A stretch of 25,901 nt of DNA from Mnemiopsis leidyi (lineage: Eukaryota > Ctenophora > Tentaculata > Lobata > Bolinopsidae): positions 90,386 through 116,286 of the forward strand of contig JH155389.1 in NCBI GenBank assembly GCA_000226015.1, in the 5' to 3' direction. The translations under genes and the position numbers were made by a program. The notes under the pieces were generated by a model. The model had not been told where the DNA came from. It saw only the letters and a list, made by a program, of their open reading frames with translations, and did not search any database. Position 1 is the first letter of the stretch. Each line of letters begins with the position of its first letter. This document shows, in pieces, positions 1-11,800 of this stretch.

Positions 1-650
1 TAGTTTTAGATGAAGTTGTAGATGACAGATGAAGATTTGTAAGATAGAAATACTTTTAAATTAAACATTAAAGAGTGCAAAGTGGTAGAGGTAAAAAATC
101 TACCTACGCGTAGCCATAAAAACTCAAAAGCAAGCGACCGAGAGAAAGTTGACGGAGTTAACGTTAATTGCTACCCCGGGCAAAATCGGAATATCACTTT
201 ATTTTAATAGCATAGGGAACAGCCAAGAGACTCTCCCCGGTCAAAGGGAGCAACCAATTTATTGGTTTTTGGAAAATTTTATATAATACAGAGCTCATAC
301 CACTAACTCGTAGCGCGATAAAATGTACAAATCTTGGTGATAAGAAAAATTTCACTGCCACAGCAGCCCGTTGCACCTTGACCTAATAAACTGCACGCAT
401 ACTTTATAATCACTTACTCATGATGTGTAAACATCAAACCATTTGACATAGGTAGCACACTAAATTAAAATTAACCTTAAAGCTTAGATGAGTTGGATGA
501 AATTATTTCTCAAAGCTCAGTGCGAGCTTGTCGCATATATTTGCCTAGACGTGATTTTTCAGAGTGCCCCAAGGGGATTTATATATTCATTTCCTTTTTT
601 TAATTTTTAATATACATATATTCTGTAATAATAAACATTATAGATGTAAA

Positions 651-698
651 CATTGACCGAGGGTTACTCGGTCCCCAATCAATCAATCAAATCAAACA
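651..698 (+). mobile_element. Possible 3' end of a non-LTR retroposon
   Basis: A perfect 7-bp stem (GACCGAG at 655-661 with CTCGGTC at 667-673, loop GGTTA) is followed at once by a short TCAA-type tandem tail (about 676-695). A 3' hairpin followed by a simple-repeat tail is typical of some LINE and SINE 3' ends. No reverse transcriptase or target-site duplication was found, so this is only a suggestion. Confidence 0.3.
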
Positions 699-704
699 TG
701 AAAT

Positions 705-724
705 GGGGGGGGGGGGGGTGGGGT
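705..724. repeat. Poly-G run
   Basis: Fourteen G residues, one T and five more G residues. A homopolymer like this is prone to length error in sequencing. It can form a G-quadruplex in principle, but no gene start lies nearby. Confidence 0.9.
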
Positions 725-1208
725 CCAATCAGATGTCCCAATTATAATGTTGGAGTGCTCTTAGAAAAGTAGTTGTAGCGATCATGTTGAGTGCACTGCA
801 ACACCTCTATTATAGTTGCAAAAACTAAAAGCACATTACTTTTTTCTCAATGCGAGGACATGTTGCAATTGCCGCATGTGGTATGACTATGGGAACCGGC
901 TTTTATCCTCCAGGAAGCTTTCTGCCATGTTATATCTACAGTTATGAAGGATTTAGAGAGAGGGTTTATCGCAATTTATAAATTAGCGAAACCGCTTAAT
1001 ATATAAGGCTGAGTAAGATCACAGCAAGTATAATACTATAATAGTGGCGTGTGTGGTTCTTTCATATTGAGATCTTACAGAGTTTAAGCCCGTGATCTCA
1101 TTATCTTTTTGCATTTTTCCAATTAAATTTTTCAACAATTCAGGAACTGAAATTTCTATAAATAGAATGGCACTGTCAAAAAGCAAGTTTGCAGTCAAAT
1201 CAAATATC

Positions 1209-1589
1209 ACGCTCATTGATCGTGTCTATAAATATAAGCCTGTCTATAACAACTTGAACTTCTCAACTAAAACGCTCATTGATCGTGTTTATAAACATAA
1301 GCCTGTCTATAACAACTTGAACTTCTCAACTAAAACACTCATTGATCGTGTTTATAAACATAAGCCTGTCTATAACACCTTGAAATTCTCAACTAAAACA
1401 CTCATTGATCGTGTTTATAAACATAAGCCTGTCTATAACACCTTGAAATTCTCAACTAAAACACTCATTGATCGTGTTTATAAACGTAAGCCTGTCTATA
1501 ACACCTTGAAATTCTCAACTAAAACACTCATTGATCGTGTTTATAAACGTAAGCCTGTCTATAACAACTTGGAATTCTCAACTAAAACG
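1209..1589. repeat. 63-bp minisatellite, six copies
   Basis: Six tandem copies of a 63-bp unit start at about 1209, 1272, 1335, 1398, 1461 and 1524. Units differ by a few substitutions. Because 63 is a multiple of three, a plus-strand frame stays open across the array (1092-1592) and would encode a 21-residue repeat beginning TLIDRVYK. Substitutions between units change amino acids as readily as they are silent (Y/H, H/R and N/T changes), no domain is recognisable and there is no clear promoter or splice context. I therefore read it as a non-coding minisatellite. A small repetitive protein cannot be excluded. Confidence 0.9.
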
Positions 1590-2877
1590 TAGGTCACCGA
1601 ACATATTTGCTGGGTCTGGTAGGCTCGAGAGAGGTGTATTGCGTCATGTCAACAGCTTTGTTGCAAGTATTGGTTTAACTGCAAACCATTTATATTTGCT
1701 CTTTTTTACTTACCCAAGCAGTCTAGCTCTCGTAAAGTGTATTCTCTTTGACCTTTTGGCATCTGCTTCGACATTGACTTGAACTACCTGCTTTGTGTCA
1801 AGTTTGAACTTTGATGATGAATGAAAGGGATATTCTTGAATCTTGTCGAGTAAATTGTACGTTCATTTCGTTCTACTAAAGTATTAGATTTAATTTGAAA
1901 CCGAAATTTTTATCTCGATATTCTGGAATCAGAGGAAGAAGCTCGTTCCGGTAGGTTTCTAGCTTGTACTATTCGCAAAATCGATTGGTCCCGATCTTAC
2001 CGTGTATCATTATGTTGTGCTGGCTATCATTATGTATAGTGAGCTGAAGACAGTACACGCATTACCTTATTATATAGTTCTATTTAGATTACTATTCGGA
2101 CTGCGGTCTTGAAATATCGGTTTTTAAGTTCGACAGCACCGCGATTTTCAGGGCTACAAAAATACTAAGGTCACCATTGTGATCACTATAGGTGCATTTT
2201 CAGGCCCGTTCTGCTCTTTGAATTCTGGAAGGTCACCTTAAAGTTAAATAAAACAAAGACCGTAATCAGAGTCAGACCGTGTAACCGTTCTGATTATACA
2301 TCACTGACTCTAAATCTGGACCGACTACTGCTCTGGGTATATTTGGGATATTTATACCCAATTTAATAGACTTGGCAAGCATTTGTTGACAGTGTGACTT
2401 ATAATCGACCACGAATGATCTGATATAAGCTTGGCGCAACCGCGGCCATGGCTCTTCACCCCTATCCCAGCTACTCAGATGACTGCGCCGAGACTTACAG
2501 AATTTGATTTCGTTATGCTTATATTTTCTAATTGTATATACTGTACATTTTATTTTGACTGCGAATATTGTAAGCGTATTCGTAATTGTATGTGTTGTTA
2601 TGTTTGTACATGTATTATAATTGTGGTATTATACATGCTTTAAGGAATTCACTTTTCAGGTAGAACTGTTTTCTAGCTCCTCATATATCACAATTTGAGA
2701 CCCCCCCCCAAATACATTTTCCTATTGTTTAACTTCAGTAAAATCGCATTAAGGCATTATTTAAAGCGTCGTTTTCCAGCCGCAACTTGCCAAAAAATAA
2801 GAAGCTCCAATCTACAAGTTATTAAACAACAACATCCAACCATAAACCATAGTCGATAATAGTATGTAAGTGTACTA
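1590..2877. other. Intergenic, no gene recognised
   Basis: Short frames occur on both strands (for example 1531-1782 plus, which starts inside the 63-bp repeat, and 2431-2643 plus, which is low-complexity). They show no domain, no splice structure and no codon pattern that stands out. A poly-C run lies at about 2701-2709. Nothing else could be supported. Confidence 0.55.
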
Positions 2878-3086
2878 GAATTATATTACAGAATTATATT
2901 ACAGAATTATATTACAGAATTATATTACAGAATTATATTACAGAATTATATTACAGAATTATATTACAGAATTATATTACAGAATTATATTACAGAACTT
3001 ATATTACAGAATTATATTACAGAATTATATTACAGAATTATATTACAGAATTATATTACAGAATTATATTACAGAATTATATTACA
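2878..3086. repeat. 13-bp minisatellite, 16 copies
   Basis: Sixteen head-to-tail copies of gaattatattaca, nearly perfect, with a single one-base insertion in one copy (near 2997-3000). High homogeneity suggests recent expansion or ongoing slippage. It lies in a gene-free stretch. Confidence 0.97.
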
Positions 3087-6000
3087 GACAGCCGTGCATT
3101 TCTTCTATGTAAGTATGTAGTACTACGTTATCATACGTAACAACAATAATATAGTAGAAGTATTACGGATAATGGTTACGGGTCATATATCAGCTGCAAG
3201 GCAATAGGCTCACCACTTAAAGCTAAAGCTTTAATAAATTGCTTGCCGTTGTACTAGTATTATGAGCAGTGTACATCTCTAGCTCTTAATTGTAAATTGG
3301 CCCAATCGGTATCAGCCCGGGCCCTCAAGCGTCCCATATACTCATTTCCGCATCTGGAGTATGTTTTACTTTGCTATTTAACCGACGTAGCTTACACTTG
3401 CAGCTCCAATAAGGGAGCGGAAAAATTGCTTTTTGGCCCCCTGTTCTTTGTTCTTTTCTTCTGTTCTTCTGTAGTTTAAATTTGTAAAATCACAGCGAGT
3501 TACTGTTATGAGGTCGAACAAAGCTTTATCAAATGCCATTTATCGTAAAACTGTTTTCGTATTTACTGCGGTCTGCTTTGGAATCTGAAGCGGCAGCGAC
3601 TCCGAAAGATGAATCCGAAAATTATAATGCAACTGTTTTATTGCGTATTGACATTGTCAGTGTAAAGGTACTCAATTTGGAGTGCACTGTGAACTGCTTT
3701 GTGATGTTCAGTAAACACCTCAAAACATGCCAAACAAAATAATTTCGAAGGCATGGTCAACTTATTGAACTGATATTGATTTTATCGGTTTGATACGGTT
3801 AAATTGCATTATTGAAGTCTACTGCTTGTGCTACTAGTAGTCGATCTTAATACATACAAAGCGGCAGAATATTTATTATGCTTGTTGCCATTTTATTCTG
3901 ATGCCACTACCCCAAGTATGCTTTGCGATTTATAAAAAGTATTTTGAAATTTAGAAATTATACATGATACTCGACCCAAAAGGATCCTCTAAAAAGACCA
4001 AAAAGTCAAAAATTATACTTATTGGTGCAGGTTAACCAAAACGAAGATTGTCCGGCATATGATTAATAATTTTGGAATTGACCATTTTAGGGCCTCAAAA
4101 ATCCACCCTCAAGAGGTGTCAAGAACGGAATAAATAGCCGGTAGAATGCAACAATTTCTCGACACTGATGACAAGAGGGGGCAAGGGGTTGTAGATCGGT
4201 TAAAAGAGCACAAAGTAAAATGTCAGGTGATCGAGCTACAATTTCATATTCGCAGCAGTAGGTTTCGGATCTCTGTTAGCTTATAGTGGTAACTAAAGAG
4301 TGCAATTCTGGTAGGACGTATCATTTTAACTCATGGAACATTGGCGAGGGCACCCCTATAGCTTTTCTGCAAAATGAGGTCACAGGCCCAGCTTACCTCA
4401 ATCCTTCTCCCGACTAATTTCCCGGCTCTCAGATCCACACGTTGGTGTTATAGCTTTATAGTAATCTCGGAGTTATGGCCGAGTAAAGATGAAGCTGTAA
4501 CTAATCATGTTTCAACCTCAAACTTTCTTATTTGTGACTCTGCATTTCATGGGCTTATGGAATCACAGCATGGAAAGCTTTTGTAATTGCAAGTGCAAGT
4601 ACGACGCTAAATCCTATACGCTTGACTGCACAGATTTAATCTAAATATCGATGTTGTTGACAACGTCTACTTCTAGCTGGCCTATGCTCCATGCAAATTA
4701 TCATTTAGTGTGATTATATCAGATGTGGCTCAGTTTGAGGCCGACAATGACCTTTCAAACTGGCTTTTGCGTTGTCTTCCCGGTTTATATGCATAGGTTT
4801 ATCACATAGTTTGTCAATAAAATTGATACAGATGTAAGATTGGCTTGTGCTGATTTTGCACAGAAACAGGTAAACATCAATCAACTCATTTGCTGCTACC
4901 CCTTTTCAATGCCGGTATAAAGTAAAATCGCGCCCCATGCTCATCAAACTTTAAAACTTCATCATCGCAAGGGTGAAGATTAGTACAATAATTATGCGGC
5001 ATATAAGAAGACCACTCCAGTCATATGGTACGGTTATACTTGTGGAGCTGATGTTCGCAACCACGGACAGACACACGATTTGATATGATTGCCGTTTACT
5101 AAGAATAGGATGGAGAGGTCGAGCTAACAGCAATGATCCTACACAATGGCTTTATGAGTCACGGCGACCACGTGGGTGGTAAGGTGGTTCATGGTTGACT
5201 GGCAGTCGTGACACAACGGTACAGCTGTCAGAGACATAGAGCCACCAGCTCCATCAATATCGCAGAGTGGTGTACATAGCGCCATCTAAGAACTTCAATA
5301 ACGGCGCAGCAAGCTTGCCATCACCTGTCAAATTGTCGAACAAGTTGCTTGATGAATGATACTGGTATGGTATATGGTCGGCTTTAAGTTTTCCTATTTT
5401 CAAGCGAAGTATACGGATGGCCGGTTGCTGCCCTTGGCCTTGACGAGAAGGTGATTAGCTAAGCCGATCTGAATTCGCCGTTCGAATGTGTTCCTGTCAT
5501 TAGCAATTAAGTCTGTCGTCGTATTTCTGGTAAACAACATTTTACGAACGATTAGCTTTAAGTATATTAACGTCAGCAAACATGAAATGTAGGAGTGAAA
5601 TTGATTTGCCAATCCATACACATTGCACACGATGAGCATATTGAGCTCTGAGCAAAAACCTAGTTGAGTACTTTAACTTAAATAATGGGAGTAAATCTTG
5701 GGGTAGTTCAGTTTATTTAATTTTATTGCTTGTAAAGCTCTAAAATCCAAGGCGCATACAAACGAGTAAAGTCAATAGCTGTAAGTAACGTTGATCTAAA
5801 TACATTCAATTTTGACATCAATTTACTGATTATATAAAAGTTGTGGCTCTTTAGTAGTAATTGTCGGTCCGACTACGAGTTCACCAGGGCTAATACTCGA
5901 TTTTCCGTACATTTGTCTTCATATTGTGAATATTTTCCTTTGTTTACTTGGATGTTTTGCTTTACTTTACTAAAGATGTGGCTAATTTGCGATTCATTCG

Positions 6001-6290
6001 TGTCATCATTGACGCATTTAAAAACGGGTTTGTTAGCTAAATTTCAGCTTTTTAAGTTTTGGAGAGGTTTAGGAGGGCAGGCTAGATTGTGTGTGATGAT
6101 GCTGGCATCACTATATATTATTAATCATTTATTCATTGGTATTTGTATTTACATTGTCCGTAGCTTTATTCGACGCTAGTTCTCTAATAAAACCTATCCT
6201 TTTGTTCTTTGTTTCAATTGTTTATACTGCTGGTCATATTCGATCATTTTAAATATCGTGTATTCAAGAGGAGGAATCTAAGAGTAGGAA
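3087..6290. other. Intergenic stretch upstream of the plus-strand gene
   Basis: About 3.2 kb without a supported gene. Frames of 60-112 codons are present (3297-3479, 3533-3742, 4374-4586 and 5841-6179 on plus; 4951-5133 and 5400-5639 on minus), but I recognise no family in any of them. The minus-strand frame at 5400-5639 ends in a basic stretch (FERRIQIG) that could be a decayed retroelement fragment, but this is too weak to call. Regulatory DNA for the downstream gene would be expected near 6000-6290, but no specific element is identifiable. Confidence 0.5.
5841..6179 (+). CDS. Open frame of 112 codons, doubtful
   Basis: The longest single uninterrupted frame in the gene-free left part of the window. 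The translation is rich in aromatic and hydrophobic residues, with a possible membrane segment near its C-terminus (a LASLYIINHLFIGICIYIV-like stretch). There is no recognisable domain, signal peptide or neighbouring exon. In AT-rich intergenic DNA a frame this long can arise by chance. I list it only so it is not overlooked. Confidence 0.12.
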   Translation: MWLFSSNCRSDYEFTRANTRFSVHLSSYCEYFPLFTWMFCFTLLKMWLICDSFVSSLTHLKTGLLAKFQLFKFWRGLGGQARLCVMMLASLYIINHLFIGICIYIVRSFIRR

Positions 6291-7762
6291 ATGGAGGAGA
6301 AAGGGCGTGATAGACCAGACTTGTTTGAAGCAAAACGGTGCAATACTAGGTTGGTTAATTATTATTAATTGAAATTACTTCCAAGTACTTTACGTCAAGT
6401 ACATTCCCCATACACCTTAATAGCCCTACATTTTCACCATCACCAATCTTTCGACTTTCATCGTGAATTCAAATGCAGTTGTAATTTAGATGATAAGGAC
6501 AATAAATAACCAATTTAAATTCAATTAGAAAAACTGCAAAATTTACACCCTGCAGCGACGAAGAAGATTCAGATAGTTCAGTCGGTTCCTCTCGCCTCGG
6601 ATCGATCCACGAGTAAGTACAGCGTTATAGAAAAGTCAGCTAGTCAGCTATATTGAAGTTTAAAGGTTATTATTAAATTGTCGCTGATTACTCATAGGAA
6701 TCAATTCTTCACTAAGTGATATATTTATATTGCACGGATTCTAGCTTTGCTTTAATTTTCTTTCTACTTCTAGGTTAGCAGAGTTTCTTAGTACCATTAA
6801 AGACTCATGGCTTCAGTTCATAAACCATGGAAACGAAAGTATTTACGACCTTATGAACGGTGCGGCGGTGTACAAGGTGCCCGCCACATCCGTCCCTAAA
6901 ACTGAGATGGAACTCTTGTTTGAGGTACGATTGTGTTCGGACTTTAATCGAGATAACTTAGGTGCTAACCATGTAGTAATGAAAATTAGGCCTAAGAATC
7001 GTTAACTACATAATTATTATAGAAAGAATATGTAAAATTTACACTAAATAAAATTTACTATTTACATATTATCAATATTAAGTAAATAGTAAGTTATGAC
7101 GAAAGTGTTAGTGTTTTCTCCAACCATTTATTTTCAATTCCTGTTTAATTTCTGTTTAATTCCACGGAAGGAGCGTGAAGCAGAAGAAGTTTTAGAGAAC
7201 CTAGGATTTGGATACGACCCTGGGACAGCTCTCCCAGAAAGATTTATCAAACATGAACAGAAGGTAGAGGAATAGTTGGAAGAACAAATACACATTTATA
7301 AAGTTTCATGTTGTTGAATTTTATAAGCTCGCTCTATAACATTCATCCATTATTCGTCGGTATCAAACAATTACAACATGATACACCGAGTTAATTTTCA
7401 ATTTGACGTGCTGACATGCAAATCCTACCAATTTTAATTCAATCATTAAAAATATCATTGCAGAAAGCCGGAAGGAAGTTTCACATAACTGACCTGGATG
7501 ACCACTTCAATGCTGCCGTCCAAGACGAAAAAGTTCCAGTAAGATATTTACAGGGTAACCTAGAAATCAGTCTCACTCCTCGATTCTCCAAGAAAAGTGA
7601 AACATAGCTCGCCTAAATATGAAATGCAGTTTTATCTGTACATTATCTTGAAAGCAAAATAATATCGTGAATCGACTATAGACAGTTCACAGGCAAATGT
7701 GTTCATCAAATCAGATCAGAGAACTCGACAAAATGTCTCAGCTGGAAGAACGTGAAGTATAA
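6291..7762 (+). CDS. ITPRID/KRAP-TESPA1-like small protein, six exons
   Basis: Exons by splice sites and phase: 6291-6349, 6556-6612, 6774-6924, 7171-7263, 7464-7538 and 7715-7762 (483 nt, 160 residues plus stop). The ATG has a good context (A at -3, G at +4). All introns are GT-AG and every junction keeps the frame. Residues 21-27 are acidic/serine (DEEDSDS). Exon 4 carries LENLGFGYDPGTALPERFI (about residues 98-116), which matches the LGFG-x-D...(I/L)PxRF signature of the IP3-receptor-binding region of KRAP/ITPRID2 and TESPA1. The last exon ends in a short charged, heptad-like helix (IRELDKMSQLEEREV). Family members bind and localise IP3 receptors, so a role near ER calcium channels is the inference. 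The protein is much shorter than the vertebrate relatives. If exon 5 is not spliced, its frame runs to a stop at 7607 and gives an alternative C-terminus. Family assignment is moderate; the gene itself is well supported. Confidence 0.65.
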
Positions 7763-8459
7763 GAAATATGTTGTGAGACTATATTAAGGAACCGAGAAAA
7801 GGCCAACTTGAGATCTTTTAAAGAACGCCTCTAACTTGTAAGGTGATGAATAGGCTAGCAGTTTTTGCATATAGCTTTTCTTTTGTGGGAATTTTGTATT
7901 AGATTGTAATCAAATTACACATTTAATTGTCATAGATCATCAAATAGATATTAAAATTTAACAATTCTTTAATATAACAAAAGTATTATTATATAACTAG
8001 GGTCTTAATAATACATGAAATTCAGTAAAAAAACAAATAATGGTAAATACATTTTTTGTGATTAATTTTGTGATATATTTCATCATCCCTGCATTCGGAT
8101 ATTAGATCGCAGCAAGAATTATGAATAATGATTTTGTAAAGTAAAAACAAACGTATATCACGACACTGTTTTGATTGACGATATATTATCGGAGTCAACT
8201 TAAAAGTCAAGTTATACTGACATGATAAAACTAAAACGTTTGATCCTAATCGTCAGAATTAATCAAAATTTACATAAACAAAAAGAATTCAACAGAAACG
8301 TGCACACAGGGTAAATTTATATTTAAACTATACCTAAAGTCCTAAAACTAAAATTCGAATTCAATTTCATATCTCACAGTTTTTCACTAAATAAAAAAAT
8401 ATACAAGTATTTGATTTCAGGTTTTTGATTCGGAATCTTTTGTAATGAAGCTAAACTTT
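7763..8459. other. Convergent intergenic region
   Basis: The plus-strand gene ends at 7762 and the large minus-strand gene ends at 8460, so this roughly 700-bp AT-rich stretch should hold both 3' UTRs. ATTAAA on the minus strand at 7968-7973 is a weak candidate poly(A) signal for the minus-strand gene. No other feature is evident. Confidence 0.5.
7950..7955 (+). terminator. Possible polyadenylation signal ATTAAA
   Basis: ATTAAA, the commonest variant of the poly(A) signal, lies about 190 bp after the stop codon of the six-exon plus-strand gene. No canonical AATAAA was seen closer. In AT-rich DNA the motif occurs by chance often. Confidence 0.25.
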
Positions 8460-8865
8460 TTAGATTGAAGAGTCTTCGATAGTGAACATGCTATCAATAT
8501 CTGGAAGGTTAGGTCTGTATCCATCAGGGAGAGGCAATGGCGATGGTTTTACCCAAGTTTGTCCTGATAATGAGATGGAAATGTCAAATCTTGAAGATTT
8601 CATAAGCAAAGTGAAACATTACACTTTTCATGAAAGCATAAGAAAGGCTTAGAAATTAAGACGTCAGGCAAGGCGTGAAGGTATAGCCAAAGCAGCTATG
8701 CTAAATTCACCTGGAGTTCTATCGATAGAAGCATTGCCGATTGAATGATAAACCTGTTCTTTTGGCCTAGAATCCAGTGAAGTCGCTGAGGAAGCTTTTC
8801 CTTCATTGCCGTATATTGTTAGGTTCTCAGCATTTTTAATGTAAATTATGGATTTCATTCTATCT
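8460..8865 (-). CDS. Exons 36-37: cytoplasmic tail and stop
   Basis: Exon 36 is 8711-8865 and exon 37 is 8563 down to the TAA at 8460-8462; the acceptors (TTTTTTCAG and CTCATTATCAG) are strong. The tail of about 85 residues begins DRMKSIIYIKNAENL, contains TIYGNEG (YxN, the Grb2-type SH2-binding pattern) and EQVYHSIGN, and ends in a proline-rich then acidic stretch (PSPLPLPDGYRPNLPD ... FTIEDSSI). If exon 36 is not spliced it runs to a stop near 8664, giving a shorter end. Signalling capacity is inferred from motifs only. Confidence 0.6.
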
Positions 8866-11800
8866 CTGAAAAAACAAATGAATTAGCAATAATTGGTATT
8901 AAAGTGTGTTAACACTAAAATGAAACACTAAACTCGTAACAGTTCAAGTAAGTGTTAGATAAATTAAAATTTGCGGCATCAAGAAACGCATTGAATATGG
9001 TTACTTCTTGCAATAACACTAAAGTTTGCACATTGGATATTTACTTTACCTGCCTTCGTTTACCCTGTCTTCCACGTCGCAGCCATGATTTATATAGCCC
9101 AATGGGATCCCATTTGTAGGGTTACCTGAGATTATGAAATACTGACATTCACATATCAGCGAATCAGCGATATTTTCTGCAGGGATCATAGTTTCAAGCA
9201 TTAGATTTTCCTAGTGATGGCTCTTGCCTTATTGTCAGTACTTAATATTTTATTAGAACTAATTATTATCAAAATAAGTAAATATATGTACTAGTTGTTC
9301 TAGCGAAATTTTCAAGTGCCATGCAGCATATACTGAATACTCATATAGTCATATACACCATAAGCTCTTAAGGGACTTGCTGTGAGGGGAAAATATTGGG
9401 TAACATCACAAAAAACTATAAAGATCCAATCTCCATGAACATTAATCAGACATTCGACAAAGTTGTTTGAAATTGCAAAAAAATCAAGGTCCACGTAAAC
9501 TCAAAACATTAACCACAATTGGGATTATGAAATGAATCAATCATCAGCTGCTGGGTTTTACGTTTCATGAGAATTTCAATTACGGATCATACCAGAGTTG
9601 CTGCTATCTACTTTTTCTTTGAGAAAATGTAGATACTCCCGACCAAGCAAGCCGCAAAAACAACAATAATGATAGTCGTTATGCTTATACCAGTTGAACC
9701 TTGATAAATAATGATAACGCTTGATCAATTGGTATTCGTAAAAGTTTCCCTTTAAGTATAGATAAAATTGCTGACAGCTGATATTCATAGGTATGCAGCA
9801 GTTTACCTATAAATTATTTTATACTGTGAACAGGCTGGAATTGTTGATTAGATTTAATTATGTTCTTTGATGAATCAAAAGTTTACCAATAACCTGAATA
9901 GTATCCTATTATTATCAAGATGATAAATATTACTCACTTGTTAGAGCAGAAACGAATCCACTTTTAGTTTCATGAATGCATTCTGCTATATTCTCCAACT
10001 CTCTATCATCAGAAGTGCAAATAACAGCTGATTGGTGATATTTCTTGATGAGCATAAATAAAATTGTTCAGTAAAAGTCACAAGGAGACGAAGCATTAAG
10101 ATTCATTAACATAAACATTAAACACAATCGGAAAAAACAGGGCGTGGGCAGACTTACTAGTGATTCCAAGAGTGGGCGTGTATCCATCATCACATGTCAG
10201 TTGAAGAGGCTCCCCAGGAACTTTCTCTCCGTTCCAAACACCGTTCATAACGTTTGGTACTTTACAGCCTGGTAAGTTGGAGACCTGACATGACCGAGCT
10301 TGACAAATAATGTAAATCCCGAATAGATATCTTAGCCTCATATTCAATGTTGAAGTCACAATAAACGAGTAAACATTAACTTACCGTCAAATACACAGGA
10401 TGGTATCTCTGATAGAACTCCACTAGCCAAACATGTGACATCCGCAGTTCCTACCATCCGGAACCTAAAATAATTCAAAGTTTGTGCAGCTCTGTTGGTG
10501 GTCAGTCACTTACCCAACACCCAAAGGGTTTTTAAGGGGTCCGAAGAGTTTTCAAATTAGCATGAGCAGATCTTAAAAGATTATGCAACTTTCATATACT
10601 CAATGCCCATTGACAGTTAAGAATTTAACTTACCCAAAATTACATTTATACATGGCAGAATCGCCGAAATAGAGACTATTCTTGCTAACAAGAATTTCTC
10701 CGTTTTGAACTTCTGGAGGAAAACCGCATAGCTTTCTGGAACAGTTTCCAGGATGTTGAGGTTCCCATTTGTAAGATTCTGCACACCGAAGGACTGCAAT
10801 TTGTTTATTAGAGTCTACACAGTAAAGTACCAAAATACATACATACTTATAAGTAAAGGCGTAAGTAAAGTAAACATGGTAAAAATCCTACTTAAAAAAT
10901 CCAATTTTTTTCTGCTTTTGACCTTGCAATATTAACTTGTTTTTTTATAAAAAACTGTCATAGAGTTGACTAACCCTGTACTTCATTTTCTGATATTTGA
11001 TAACCATCGTCACATGAGTAAGACACAGAATCATTCAGCCGATTTCCAGTAGATGAATAGTCTCCGTGGGCTATTTGTGGTGGAGATTGTAAACAAACTT
11101 GAACACAATCGGGTATGTTGGACCAACTTCCACCTGCTTCACAGATAACGGTGCTGCTACCATCCATTTCCGTGATGTTGCTACAACTGTAAAATCTCAC
11201 TTTATAATTAATTCAAACTAAAACACTACACCGAGGTTCAATAGCTCTGCAACAGTTGGATATTAGCTATGTCGTTATTTGTATTTGTATTTGTTGCAAG
11301 TGTACCCAGGCTTTTACAGTTATACTGAAGGGGCTCCTGGAAGATTTTAGATCTTTTAACGGAGACCCTCCTCATTTAACCCTCAATCACGGTCATTCGG
11401 TCATTCGGCTGAGTCGACCGAAGAAGATTGCATAGGCAAATGCCCGTAGCGCACTCCTCTAGGATTGGCGGATCTGGGAATCGAACCCCCTATCTTCTGC
11501 ATGGAAAGTCGGGGTAGATACCACTACACCACCAACCCATATTCAAACGAACGCAAATCTACTTTATGTACGTGACAATATAACCAAATACGTTTGATAC
11601 AGGGTCCGTAAAGATAAGATTACTCACGAATAAATTAGAATATCTTGATATTGGTAGGTATGATTGGTATCGAAACTTCCGTTATGCGAGGAGAAACGCA
11701 CATTAGGAGCAATCCCACAACTATCAATAGAACAACCACCTTCCAAGTCCCACTCTCCTTTTTGATTGCAACGGGCAGACAAATTTGAAGTACCGTGATA

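Larger units (their letters stand above)
1..1208. other. Intergenic, no convincing gene
   Basis: No coding signal was found on either strand. The reading frames present, such as one of 60 codons on the minus strand at 194-376, have no recognisable domain and no supporting splice structure. The stretch contains the hairpin plus TCAA-repeat retroposon-like end at 651-698 and a G-rich run at 705-724, listed separately. Confidence 0.6.

Noticed and set aside
5400..5639. Minus-strand frame with FERRIQIG resembling a LINE reverse-transcriptase tail
   Set aside because: Only a few residues resemble such a tail, with no catalytic motif or other retroelement part nearby.
9312..9420. Extra tyrosine-rich cytoplasmic exon (SPLRAYGVYDYM...) after a strong acceptor near 9380
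   Set aside because: It can only be entered in phase 1, which the preferred exon 35 donor does not provide, and it soon meets a stop. Kept out of the gene model pending transcript data.
11462..11538. Functional tRNA gene on the minus strand
   Set aside because: The A and B boxes are good, but the T-stem is mismatched, extra bases separate it from the acceptor stem, no proper anticodon arm forms and a SINE body follows directly.
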